6,221 nt of DNA, taken from contig JAJFMM010000084.1 of assembly GCA_021772165.1 (NCBI GenBank), positions 1 to 6,221 of the forward strand, given 5' to 3'. Below are positions 1-5,530 of the stretch, piece after piece. This stretch comes from Chlamydiota bacterium (lineage in GTDB: Bacteria > Chlamydiota > Chlamydiia > Chlamydiales > SM23-39). Numbering within the stretch: position 1 is the stretch's first letter; every line of letters begins with the position of its first letter. A program made the translations under genes and the position numbers. The notes below the pieces were generated by a model. The model was not told the DNA's origin, ran no database searches, and saw only the letters and a list, made by a program, of their open reading frames with translations.

Positions 1-166
1 AAATTTGCGATCCGGCGTCTTTCATGCTGAAGTAGAGATGACCGGAGGCTTGTGCTTTGAAATTGCTGATCTCACCACGTACTGAAAGGCCACGGAAATT
101 AGGCTCTAAGACAGAGCGTATGGAAGAGGTAAGTTCAGAAACTGAGACGACAGTTGTGGATTGCAT
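1..166 (-). CDS. xseA: Exodeoxyribonuclease VII large subunit, N-terminal fragment
   Basis: Large catalytic subunit of exonuclease VII, which with XseB degrades single-stranded DNA to oligonucleotides in mismatch and recombination repair in the cytoplasm. Reading leftwards from an ATG at 166 gives an open frame of 55 codons that runs off the window. It begins MQSTTVVSVSELTSSIRSVL and continues with VRGEISNFKAQASGHLYFSM and then KDAGSQI. The VSELT...I..(L) start and the VRGEISNFK..SGHLYFS.KD block are the hallmark of the N-terminal OB-fold nucleic-acid-binding domain of XseA. The frame stays open upstream of 166, but no better start is visible and the ATG lies at the usual distance from the VSEL motif. 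No clear Shine-Dalgarno precedes it. The stop codon of the gene at 201-797 is only 34 bases upstream with no terminator between, so xseA is probably read through from the accessory genes. Identity is firm; the exact start is less so. Confidence 0.9.
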   Translation of the reverse strand, partial: MQSTTVVSVSELTSSIRSVLEPNFRGLSVRGEISNFKAQASGHLYFSMKDAGSQI

Positions 167-200
167 AGCGTGCCATGCTACCCAATCAGAGTTAAAAAGG

Positions 201-797
201 CTATTCCTTGTTTTTAAACAAAATACGCGGCGAAACTTTGGAGACTTTTTCTGTGCTGTTGTTGACGTGCTCTTCAAAGGTTATGGAAGAGTTCTCTTTT
301 CTGTGAGAATCGATCAGATCTCCCATCTGAGCTCCTTCTAACGGAAGAATATTAGGACCTTTCACGGGAAAAAGCCTCGCAGAACCATTCGGCTTCGGTT
401 CATGCATTCTCCACTCGCGCATCGCATCGGAAGAGTTACTCTTTATTCGGAAGGTACCGTTTTTATCCGGTTTGATCTTTTCATCACGAATTCTTTTAGG
501 ATCCCTTTCAGCTGACCCCAAAACAAGTGAATGATACGGCTTGCCTCTCTTCAGATCTTTTTCCAGTTTTTTCAATTTACTATTGGGATCGCCATCCGAT
601 TTTGTGTTTTTGTCGACAAAGCTCGGTTTGTGATAGTCGCATGGACTTTCGAGAGAGAGGAAAGCCAGGTTGCTGATCTCGCGCAAGATGGGGCTATCGG
701 GGCTGCTCAGAACCTGCATCCGGCCCGAAGAGGGGGGAGAGCTAGGGGGTGTGGCCGCTATAACTTGATTTTCTGTTGATGAAGGAGTGATAGTCAT
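201..797 (-). CDS. Pro/Ser-rich hypothetical protein, tandem family copy A
   Basis: Unrecognised protein of 198 residues. The ATG at 797 (MTITPSS) is preferred over the longer in-frame start at 839. AAAGGA lies 12 bases upstream of 797, and a promoter -10 box at 834-829 would place transcription downstream of the 839 ATG. Residues 1-40 are rich in Ser, Thr and Pro (TPPSSPPSSG). From about residue 55 onward it is a diverged paralogue of the gene at 905-1612. Shared landmarks are DG(D/N)PN..LKKL.K(D/N)L, HS(L/M)V..GSA, H.PKP.G.AR..P, IL...G.Q...L and TFE(E/D). There is no signal peptide, membrane segment or known catalytic motif. The polar, Ser-rich N-terminus would suit a type III secreted protein, but this is inference from the chlamydial setting. 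It ends 34 bases before xseA on the same strand and probably shares a transcript with it. Confidence 0.75.
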   Translation of the reverse strand: MTITPSSTENQVIAATPPSSPPSSGRMQVLSSPDSPILREISNLAFLSLESPCDYHKPSFVDKNTKSDGDPNSKLKKLEKDLKRGKPYHSLVLGSAERDPKRIRDEKIKPDKNGTFRIKSNSSDAMREWRMHEPKPNGSARLFPVKGPNILPLEGAQMGDLIDSHRKENSSITFEEHVNNSTEKVSKVSPRILFKNKE

Positions 798-828
798 AAT
801 GCAATTAAATCCTTTGATTAATACCATT

Positions 829-857
829 ATTATAAACAATAGTTTAATTTTAGTAAA
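829..857 (-). promoter_or_regulatory. Sigma-70-like promoter for copy A
   Basis: On the minus strand TTTACT (857-852) is followed by a 17-base spacer and a perfect TATAAT (834-829). The predicted transcript starts near 822, giving a leader of about 25 bases to the ATG at 797. This supports that start rather than 839. Confidence 0.6.
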
Positions 858-904
858 GGATGGTTGTGTTAAGAGATCTTGATAAAAGGGTACCCAGACT
901 TTCC

Positions 905-1612
905 TTAAGGTCTAGGGACTCGTTTTACGCGGCCTTTGGCAAAATCTTCAAATGTGGTGGGTGATTCTTTTCTTTTTATTTGCCCAGCGACCATTCGTTC
1001 ATGATCAGACATGAGTCCATTCAGCTGAGGCCCTTTAAAAGCCAAAATACCTTTGCCGCCTATCGGATAGGTCCTCGCCTCACCAGTTGGTTTTGGATGA
1101 TGAATACCATATCTACGTGTTTCTGTTGGTGCAGAGGCGCTCCGAATTCTGAGCGTACGTGTTACCGGGCATACTGTAACTCCCGAATCACTCGGATCGT
1201 TCATTCTTTGGTGGTCTTTTTGTGCGGATCCAGGGCAAACCATTGAATGTTCTGTCTTTCCGCCCGGCCCTAAATTCTTCTTAAGTTTTTTTAATTCTCT
1301 ATTGGGATTTCCGTCCGGTTTAGTCCAGGCTTCGACCACATCCATTTCGTGATATTTGAGTGGGGGGAGTAATTTTTTAATTGGGGCTTTGGCCGGGGAG
1401 TAGTTCGGGGTTCCAGGACTTGGAACGAGCATTTTTGCCGGAGGAAGGGAACCAAGGGGGGGCGAGGCTGGTTTCATGGGAGGTGAAATAAAGGTGTTTG
1501 TTGCTGCAGCTGCGACTTTCTCGTCTTGGGAAGATAGAGAGGAGCTTGTGTCACTGCTGGAACTTGTGTCGCTGCCGGAGCTAGATACATTCAAATAAGT
1601 ATGTGTAGGCAT
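905..1612 (-). CDS. Ser/Pro-rich hypothetical protein, tandem family copy B
   Basis: Unrecognised protein of 235 residues. The N-terminus carries a striking serine tract at about residues 9-28 (SSSGSDTSSSSDTSSSLSS). A proline-rich stretch follows at about 43-84, including SPPMKP, SPPLGSLPPAK and PSPGTPNYSP. Residues from about 87 onward form the family core shared with copy A: PDGNPN..LKKLKKNL, HSMV.PGSA, RT.RIRS, HHPKPTGEAR.YP, GKGIL.FKGPQL and SPTTFEDF. The tail is basic (KGRVKRVPRP). There is no signal peptide or transmembrane segment. The Ser-rich and Pro-rich front followed by a compact lineage-specific domain resembles secreted host-directed proteins of intracellular bacteria in general composition only. 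The ATG at 1612 is the only sensible start and has a weak ribosome site (GAG about 10 bases upstream). A near-consensus promoter lies just upstream, and copy A follows 107 bases downstream. Confidence 0.75.
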   Translation of the reverse strand: MPTHTYLNVSSSGSDTSSSSDTSSSLSSQDEKVAAAATNTFISPPMKPASPPLGSLPPAKMLVPSPGTPNYSPAKAPIKKLLPPLKYHEMDVVEAWTKPDGNPNRELKKLKKNLGPGGKTEHSMVCPGSAQKDHQRMNDPSDSGVTVCPVTRTLRIRSASAPTETRRYGIHHPKPTGEARTYPIGGKGILAFKGPQLNGLMSDHERMVAGQIKRKESPTTFEDFAKGRVKRVPRP

Positions 1613-1651
1613 AGTGTGAGTGATCTCATTAGTTTGTTTAAGTATGTGTAT

Positions 1652-1680
1652 ATTGTATTGGTTTTGGGTGTTTTTCTCAA
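1652..1680 (-). promoter_or_regulatory. Sigma-70-like promoter for copy B
   Basis: On the minus strand TTGAGA (1680-1675, five of six consensus bases) is followed by a 17-base spacer and TACAAT (1657-1652, five of six). Transcription would begin near 1645, about 33 bases before the ATG at 1612. The -35 box lies inside one arm of a short inverted repeat, TCTCAAT (1675-1681) with ATTGAGA (1694-1700), which could be an operator but may be chance. Confidence 0.6.
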
Positions 1681-1717
1681 TCTAGAAGGCCTTATTGAGA
1701 CGAAGCTCAGAATTAAT

Positions 1718-1959
1718 TCAATTAAAATTTTGAACACTATCCTGTTTATGCATCTGGTCTCCTGAACCTATAACGGGATAGAGCCTTGCTTGACTAGATG
1801 TATTTGGCGGATGGATTTTCCAAGTCCGAATTACAAGTGAATTGATTTTATTGCCCCTATTTAAAATATTTTCAATTGTTTATTGGGAGTATGGGGTGGA
1901 TTTTTCATCCGTAATGTTGTAGAGGTACGGCATGGGTATTTATTTTTATTTCGGTACAT
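1718..1959 (-). pseudogene. Decayed third copy of the tandem Pro/Ser-rich family
   Basis: Read on the minus strand, this nominally intergenic stretch translates, in two frames, into a recognisable remnant of the family. The first segment (1959-1861, 32 codons then TAA) contains K(N)..(H)TPNKQLK, matching TK.DG(D/N)PN..LKK. The second (1879-1718, 53 codons then TGA) contains IENILNRGNKINSLVI, which aligns without gaps to LEKDLKRGKPYHSLVL of copy A. It then contains WKIHPPNTSSQARLYPVIG, which aligns without gaps to WRMHEPKPNGSARLFPVKG. Compared with copy A, about 10 bases are lost after the LK codons, which causes the frameshift. Roughly 30 residues are missing between SLV. and the W.(I/M)H block, and the C-terminal third is largely gone. 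The Ser/Pro-rich front is absent. It is the most upstream member of the array and has the same orientation. Two short separate peptides are possible but much less likely. Confidence 0.75.
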
Positions 1960-2143
1960 TTTTACGGGGTATAATAATTATTTCTTTACATTGGTCTGCT
2001 ATTATAGTTATATAGGCTAATTAATGGCTTAGAAAGCGTAAAAGGTTTTATAAATTGGGATGATTTCATCCCTGAAATATGAACAGGTTGGGAGCATGTA
2101 AAGTGTTCTCCTGGTTCTTAAATAAAAATAACGGAGATATAAA
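1960..2143 (+). promoter_or_regulatory. AT-rich promoter and structured 5' leader of the repeat-protein gene
   Basis: This gap carries candidate promoters for the gene at 2144. One is a perfect TATAAT at 1970-1975 with only a poor -35. The other is TTTACA (1985-1990), an 18-base spacer and TATATA (2009-2014). Either leaves a long leader of roughly 120-165 bases. Two hairpins can form in it. One is GGGATG ATTT CATCCC at 2057-2072. The other is an imperfect stem between GAACAGG (2081-2087) and CCTGGTTC (2110-2117). A good ribosome site, GGAG at 2133-2136, sits seven bases before the ATG. Choice of promoter is uncertain. Confidence 0.4.
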
Positions 2144-3025
2144 ATGCAAATAGATAACCTTAGCCAAGTAGGCGCAAGCAACCACAAAACTGTCGAGCCG
2201 ATTCCAGGTGCTCTTCATGTAAATTCTATGCTTCTTCCTGTATTACTTCGCGATCTAAGCGATCTAATTAATTGGGTAGAAAAACACATTCCAGGAACTC
2301 CTTCAGATCCTAAAAAGACTTCAGTGATTCCTACAAAAACTCATTTGATTCCTACACAGACTCATTTGATTCCTACAGGTGGTCAGCTTCTTCCTAAATT
2401 AGATAGAGACCTAAATGCTCTAATTAATTGGATTGAAAAACACATTCCAGGAACACCTTCAGATCCTAAAAAAACTACAGTGATTCCTACAAAAACTCAT
2501 TTGATTCCTACAAGCACTCAGCTTCTTCCTAAATTAGATCGTGCACTAAGTGCTCTAATTAATTGGATAGAAAAGCACATTCCAGGAACGCCTTCAGATC
2601 CTAAAAAAACTACAGTGATTCCTACAACTGTTAAGCCTATTCCAGGTAGCATTTTGGATCCTGTAAAGACACATGTTGTTCCTACAAGTGGTCAGCTTCT
2701 TCCTAAATTAGATAGAGACCTAAATGCTCTAATTAATTGGTTAGAAAAACACATTCCAGGAACTCCTTCAGATCCTAAGAAAACTACAGTGATTCCTACA
2801 ACTGTTAAGCCTATCCCAGGTAGCATTTTGGATCCTGTAAAGACTCATGTGGTTCCTTCTTTAGGACCAGATCCTATTCCTTCTCCTGCAGTTCGTATTT
2901 TTGATGCAGTAACAACTGCTCTTAAAAACTTTCTGGAAAACCACAATTTTCCAGCTCTTGAGAAAGATTTGAATAAGGCTCTTGAGTGGTTTGCTAACCA
3001 CCTAGATTCAGAGAATGCTCAATAG
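2144..3025 (+). CDS. Tandem-repeat hypothetical protein with IPT/PGTPSDPKKT repeats
   Basis: Unrecognised 293-residue protein built from internal repeats. Four near-identical units begin at about residues 29, 81, 126 and 184. Each reads QLLPKLDRDLNALINW(I/V/L), then EKHIPGTPSDPKKT, i.e. an amphipathic helix with an invariant Trp followed by a Pro/Gly turn. The linkers are made of seven-residue repeats (KTTVIPT, KTHLIPT, QTHLIPT) or a longer version containing TTVKPIPGSILDPVKTHVVP. Spacing between units is 52, 45 and 58 residues, so linker length varies. The first 28 residues hold a degenerate linker (TVEPIPG) and the C-terminus a degenerate fifth helix (ALEKDLNKALEWFANHL, about 271-287). There is no signal peptide or hydrophobic segment. 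Codons are dominated by T-ending forms (CCT, ACT), unlike the tpiA operon. A GGAG ribosome site and a strong terminator mark it as a separate, probably well expressed, single-gene unit. A structural, adhesive or secreted role is possible; none can be shown. Confidence 0.85.
   Translation: MQIDNLSQVGASNHKTVEPIPGALHVNSMLLPVLLRDLSDLINWVEKHIPGTPSDPKKTSVIPTKTHLIPTQTHLIPTGGQLLPKLDRDLNALINWIEKHIPGTPSDPKKTTVIPTKTHLIPTSTQLLPKLDRALSALINWIEKHIPGTPSDPKKTTVIPTTVKPIPGSILDPVKTHVVPTSGQLLPKLDRDLNALINWLEKHIPGTPSDPKKTTVIPTTVKPIPGSILDPVKTHVVPSLGPDPIPSPAVRIFDAVTTALKNFLENHNFPALEKDLNKALEWFANHLDSENAQ
2228..2862 (+). repeat. Internal direct repeats of the repeat-protein gene
   Basis: DNA-level tandem copies begin near 2228, 2384, 2519 and 2693. 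Copies 2 to 4 are nearly identical across the helix and PGTPSDPKKT portion. The last two also share the long linker, giving a period of 174 bases. Very few silent differences separate the copies, which points to recent duplication or ongoing gene conversion. Such arrays commonly vary in copy number between strains. Confidence 0.9.
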
Positions 3026-3043
3026 AAATTGATGATTTTTCTC

Positions 3044-3077
3044 AAAATGGGGTAAGGTTCCTTACCCCATTTTTTTT
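3044..3077 (+). terminator. Strong intrinsic terminator after the repeat-protein gene
   Basis: A perfect 13-bp stem (3044-3056 with 3061-3073, core GGGGTAAG/CTTACCCC) closes a GTTC loop. It is followed by an uninterrupted T run to 3077. It starts 18 bases after the stop codon at 3025 and should insulate tpiA from the upstream gene. Confidence 0.95.
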
Positions 3078-3124
3078 ACCCCCCCCCTCACAAGACAAAA
3101 ATTCATGAATCCCGTTCTTACTGC

Positions 3125-3153
3125 TTGCATGAGTCGGAATCCTCCTGTATGAT
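3125..3153 (+). promoter_or_regulatory. Candidate promoter of the tpiA-secG-def operon
   Basis: TTGCAT (3125-3130), a 17-base spacer and TATGAT (3148-3153, five of six) would start transcription near 3160, about 20 bases before the tpiA ATG. The -35 is weak. A run of nine C at 3079-3087 lies between the terminator and this promoter. The short leader has no Shine-Dalgarno-like sequence. Confidence 0.4.
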
Positions 3154-3179
3154 ACTCTCTTTTATAAAATAGTTTTTCC

Positions 3180-3944
3180 ATGGCAAGAGATCTCATCGTT
3201 ATAGGGAATTGGAAGATGTATAAGACGTCGCGCGAAGCGGCGGATTACATCGAACAGCTCCTACCTAAGATTGAAGGGAATAAGGCGCGTGTCTTTCTCG
3301 CTGTACCTTTTACATCGATCGCTTCAGCTGCCGCTTGCGCTAAGCAGGCAAAGTTGGAGATTGGCGCTCAGAATATGAATGATGCTCGAGACGGAGCCTT
3401 TACCGGAGAGATCGCAGCTCTGATGCTGAAAGAGGCCGGTGCTACCTTTGTTCTGCTGGGTCATTCAGAACGACGTCATATTTTCGGAGAAAGCGAGGAT
3501 CTGATCCATCGCAAGCTGGCTCGGGCTCTTCAAGATGATATTCTGCCTGTTCTTTGCGTCGGAGAGACGCTCGAAGAGCATGAAGCGGGAAATATGAAAG
3601 AAGTGCTCAAAAGACAGATTGAATCTGCTCTGGCCGATGTGCCGAAAGAGCATGCTGGAGATCTCATCTTAGCTTACGAGCCTGTATGGGCGATTGGCAC
3701 TGGAAAAACGGCTACCCCTAAACAAGCACAAGAAGCGCACGCTTTTTGTCGTGAGTGTTTGGCTGAAATCTACGGTAAGCGCAAGGCGGGCCAAATTTCT
3801 ATTCTCTATGGCGGTTCTGTTAAGCCGGATAACGCCAAGAAACTGCTTTCTGAAAAAGATATCGATGGCGTTCTCGTAGGAGGAGCTTCTCTCGATGCAG
3901 ATACCCTTGCCGACATTATTCAACACTGTGAAGGAATTCGATGA
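3180..3944 (+). CDS. tpiA: Triosephosphate isomerase
   Basis: Interconverts dihydroxyacetone phosphate and glyceraldehyde 3-phosphate in glycolysis and gluconeogenesis in the cytoplasm, as a homodimeric (beta/alpha)8 barrel. The 254 residues match the usual length. All catalytic parts are visible: GNWKM with Asn10 and Lys12, the electrophile His95 in GHSERR, the base Glu167 in AYEPVWAIGTG, and the flexible phosphate-gripping loop 6 (about 169-179). The phosphate-binding glycines are also present (YGGSV at 210-214 and VGG at 233-235). The ATG at 3180 is the natural start, two codons before the first strand, although no ribosome site is seen upstream. Its stop overlaps the start of secG by four bases, so the genes are translationally coupled at the head of an operon. 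The gene is intact and ordinary. The Chlamydia equivalent is called tpiS. Confidence 0.98.
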   Translation: MARDLIVIGNWKMYKTSREAADYIEQLLPKIEGNKARVFLAVPFTSIASAAACAKQAKLEIGAQNMNDARDGAFTGEIAALMLKEAGATFVLLGHSERRHIFGESEDLIHRKLARALQDDILPVLCVGETLEEHEAGNMKEVLKRQIESALADVPKEHAGDLILAYEPVWAIGTGKTATPKQAQEAHAFCRECLAEIYGKRKAGQISILYGGSVKPDNAKKLLSEKDIDGVLVGGASLDADTLADIIQHCEGIR

Positions 3945-4237
3945 TCATTCTCTTTTATAGCTTTCTACTTCTCTTTCTTCTGCTTTGCCTAATGCTTGGC
4001 TTTACGATCCTGATTCAGGAAGCAAAAAGCCTAGGATTGGGAGCCTCTTTTGGCGGCGATTCGGGAGATTCTCTCTTTGGAACGTCTACTGCTGAGGTGC
4101 TTAAGCGCTTTACTGCTTATCTCGCAGGCTTCTATCTCATTGGCTGTCTCATGCTCTCTTTCTGGACGGCTTCTCTCGGTAGACCTGCTGCAGGTGCCAC
4201 GCAAACTCCTACTGAAGACGTATCGCCAGCTCAATGA
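3941..4237 (+). CDS. secG: Protein-export membrane protein SecG
   Basis: Small subunit of the SecYEG translocon in the inner membrane, which assists SecA-driven export. The 98 residues show the SecG plan. Transmembrane helix 1 spans about residues 2-24 (very Leu-rich). A cytoplasmic loop follows with the family's glycine-rich signature LGLGASFGG and LFG at 31-47. Transmembrane helix 2 spans about 58-77, and the tail is polar, Ala/Thr/Pro-rich and poorly conserved. The start codon overlaps the tpiA stop (ATGA at 3941-3944) and the stop overlaps the def start in the same way (ATGA at 4234-4237). This indicates translational coupling across the three genes. The adjacency of tpiA and secG is a common bacterial arrangement and supports the call. 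Confidence 0.92.
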   Translation: MIILFYSFLLLFLLLCLMLGFTILIQEAKSLGLGASFGGDSGDSLFGTSTAEVLKRFTAYLAGFYLIGCLMLSFWTASLGRPAAGATQTPTEDVSPAQ

Positions 4238-4764
4238 TTCTTCCTCTCTGCTATTACGACGATCCGATCCTTCGTAAAAAAGCTTTAGCAATCGAAGAGA
4301 TCTCAGTTGAGATCCATCAGCTTGCAAAAGATATGATCAAAACGATGATCCATCACAATGGTGTCGGGCTCGCAGCTCCCCAGGTAGGCAAGCTCCTCAG
4401 GATTTTTGTGATCCGCGATGAGGTCATCGCGCCGGATGGGGAAGTCTCCTTTGGTAAGCCGGAAGTGATCCTCAATCCACTCTTTACCCAGCCCTCTTCT
4501 GAAAAGGTCGTTATGACCGAGGGATGTTTATCTGTTCCCAATGTGCATACCGATATCATCAGACCCTCTAAGATGCATGTCCGCTACCAGACGCTAGAGG
4601 GTCAATTTGTTGAAGAAGATTTATCGGGTTTTCGCACACGCGTTTTCTTGCATGAGAATGATCATCTCAATGGGGTACTTTTTTTCGATCGCTTAACGCC
4701 GGATAAGCGTAAAAAGATCGATAGTCAGATCCAGTCTGTTAAAAAGAAGTATAAGAAAAAGTAG
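4234..4764 (+). CDS. def: Peptide deformylase
   Basis: Metalloenzyme that removes the N-formyl group from nascent proteins at the ribosome. At 176 residues it is of normal length. The three family motifs are present: G43VGLAAPQ (motif 1), E97GCLS (motif 2, metal ligand Cys98) and H140ENDH (motif 3, metal ligands His140 and His144, catalytic Glu141). The N-terminal YYDDPILRK is also typical and resembles chlamydial deformylase. The C-terminus is a lysine-rich tail (VKKKYKKK). It is coupled to secG by a four-base overlap. The DNA encoding the tail (4738-4751) recurs exactly at 5531-5544 just after the next gene, which suggests that the downstream gene was inserted at this 3' end. Confidence 0.97.
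   Translation: MILPLCYYDDPILRKKALAIEEISVEIHQLAKDMIKTMIHHNGVGLAAPQVGKLLRIFVIRDEVIAPDGEVSFGKPEVILNPLFTQPSSEKVVMTEGCLSVPNVHTDIIRPSKMHVRYQTLEGQFVEEDLSGFRTRVFLHENDHLNGVLFFDRLTPDKRKKIDSQIQSVKKKYKKK
4738..4751 (+). repeat. Direct repeat, left copy (inside the def 3' end)
   Basis: GTTAAAAAGAAGTA, encoding part of the VKKKY tail of deformylase. An identical copy lies at 5531-5544, and the pair brackets the orphan gene at 4772-5527. Confidence 0.8.
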
Positions 4765-4771
4765 GCTTTTC

Positions 4772-5527
4772 ATGATTCAAGTAGCTGCCTGTCATACAGA
4801 CAATCTTTTTGCGAGGGGGAAAGAAGCCATTTCCCTAGTCGAGCAATTTTGCGCCTGCCCATCTGCACAGAAGGTTCTTCGAGAGATCAGTGCAAAGATC
4901 GTTGTGCTGGTGGGAGACTTTCCTCATAATCGAATCTCTTTCAACAGGGAAATGGAGATCCAGATCCCACAGAAAATGATGAAAACTGGAGAGGCTCTTC
5001 CTTCGCTCATCTGGGAAATCTTTAATGCAAAAGTTGTCCCCCGATTTCAAGCTATTCAAGGTCGTGCAGAGCAAGGTCATATGGGAGTGAACGACTATGC
5101 AAGGCGTATGGAAACGGCAGAATTTCAATCGAAAATAGGAGCCGATGGTCTCGTTAAAACTTGCGACTCTTTCTATAGAATGAAACCAGCTCCTGGAAGC
5201 CCCGACCTTGATTTCTCCTTATGGAATCATGAAATCAACTGTCATACTGACAAAATTCGAGAAAGGTGGATCGATCAGTATCAGAAAAGATACTGTAAAA
5301 ATCATCCAAACGATCGCAAATCATGCCAAGTCAAAAAGAAAGATCTCTGCGATTTTTATGCATTTCAGAAATTGTCTTTGTCCGAACAAACTTTCCAAGT
5401 CCAAACAAGAACCTGTGAGAAACTTCCCGGTGCTTCCTCTAAAATCAGAGATTTTTTCTCATCGAAATATGGCGATTTAAAAGCGTTCTGCGTCTCAATT
5501 CTTTCTAAACGAAAAACGGAACTCTAA
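4772..5527 (+). CDS. Cys-rich hypothetical protein, probably acquired
   Basis: Unrecognised 251-residue soluble protein without signal peptide or membrane segment. Cysteines are frequent (C.C at 27-29 and, in the C-terminal half, several single Cys flanked by charged residues such as NCH, YCKNH, SCQVKK and LCDF). No canonical zinc-ribbon spacing is obvious. The central part has SLIWEIFNA (about 77-85) and YARRMETAEFQS. The C-terminal half is strongly basic and rich in Lys, Arg, Gln and Phe. The ATG at 4772 follows the def stop by seven bases with AGG six bases upstream, so it can be co-transcribed with tpiA-secG-def. An exact 14-bp copy of the def 3' end follows its stop. This and its orphan character suggest insertion as a unit. 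The function is unknown. A secreted effector is conceivable but unsupported. Confidence 0.8.
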   Translation: MIQVAACHTDNLFARGKEAISLVEQFCACPSAQKVLREISAKIVVLVGDFPHNRISFNREMEIQIPQKMMKTGEALPSLIWEIFNAKVVPRFQAIQGRAEQGHMGVNDYARRMETAEFQSKIGADGLVKTCDSFYRMKPAPGSPDLDFSLWNHEINCHTDKIRERWIDQYQKRYCKNHPNDRKSCQVKKKDLCDFYAFQKLSLSEQTFQVQTRTCEKLPGASSKIRDFFSSKYGDLKAFCVSILSKRKTEL

Positions 5528-5530
5528 TCC

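Noticed and set aside
57..341. Plus-strand open frame of 94 codons
   Set aside because: It lies opposite the xseA start and the end of the gene at 201-797, has no recognisable product, and both minus-strand genes are better supported.
798..839. Longer N-terminus (MFIIMVLIKG...) for the gene at 201-797
   Set aside because: The -10 box at 834-829 and the AAAGGA ribosome site fall inside this extension, so translation should begin at 797.
887..896. GGGTACCC palindrome downstream of copy B as a terminator
   Set aside because: The arms are three bases long with almost no loop, so it cannot form a useful hairpin.
1737..1781. Inverted repeat CTATCCTGTT / AACGGGATAG
   Set aside because: It falls within the remnant coding sequence of the third family copy and has no T run, so it is most likely incidental.
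2029..2097. Minus-strand mini-ORF of 22 codons preceded by AGGAGA
   Set aside because: It lies in the leader of the repeat-protein gene, has no homology I can see, and the AGGAGA is part of a plus-strand hairpin; not enough to call a gene.
2144..3025. CRISPR array or RNA repeat interpretation of the repeat region
   Set aside because: The repeats keep an intact reading frame with conserved protein units, lack short identical repeats with unique spacers, and have a good ribosome site and terminator.
3465..3926. Minus-strand and alternative-frame ORFs inside tpiA
   Set aside because: They are shadows of a complete, catalytically intact tpiA.
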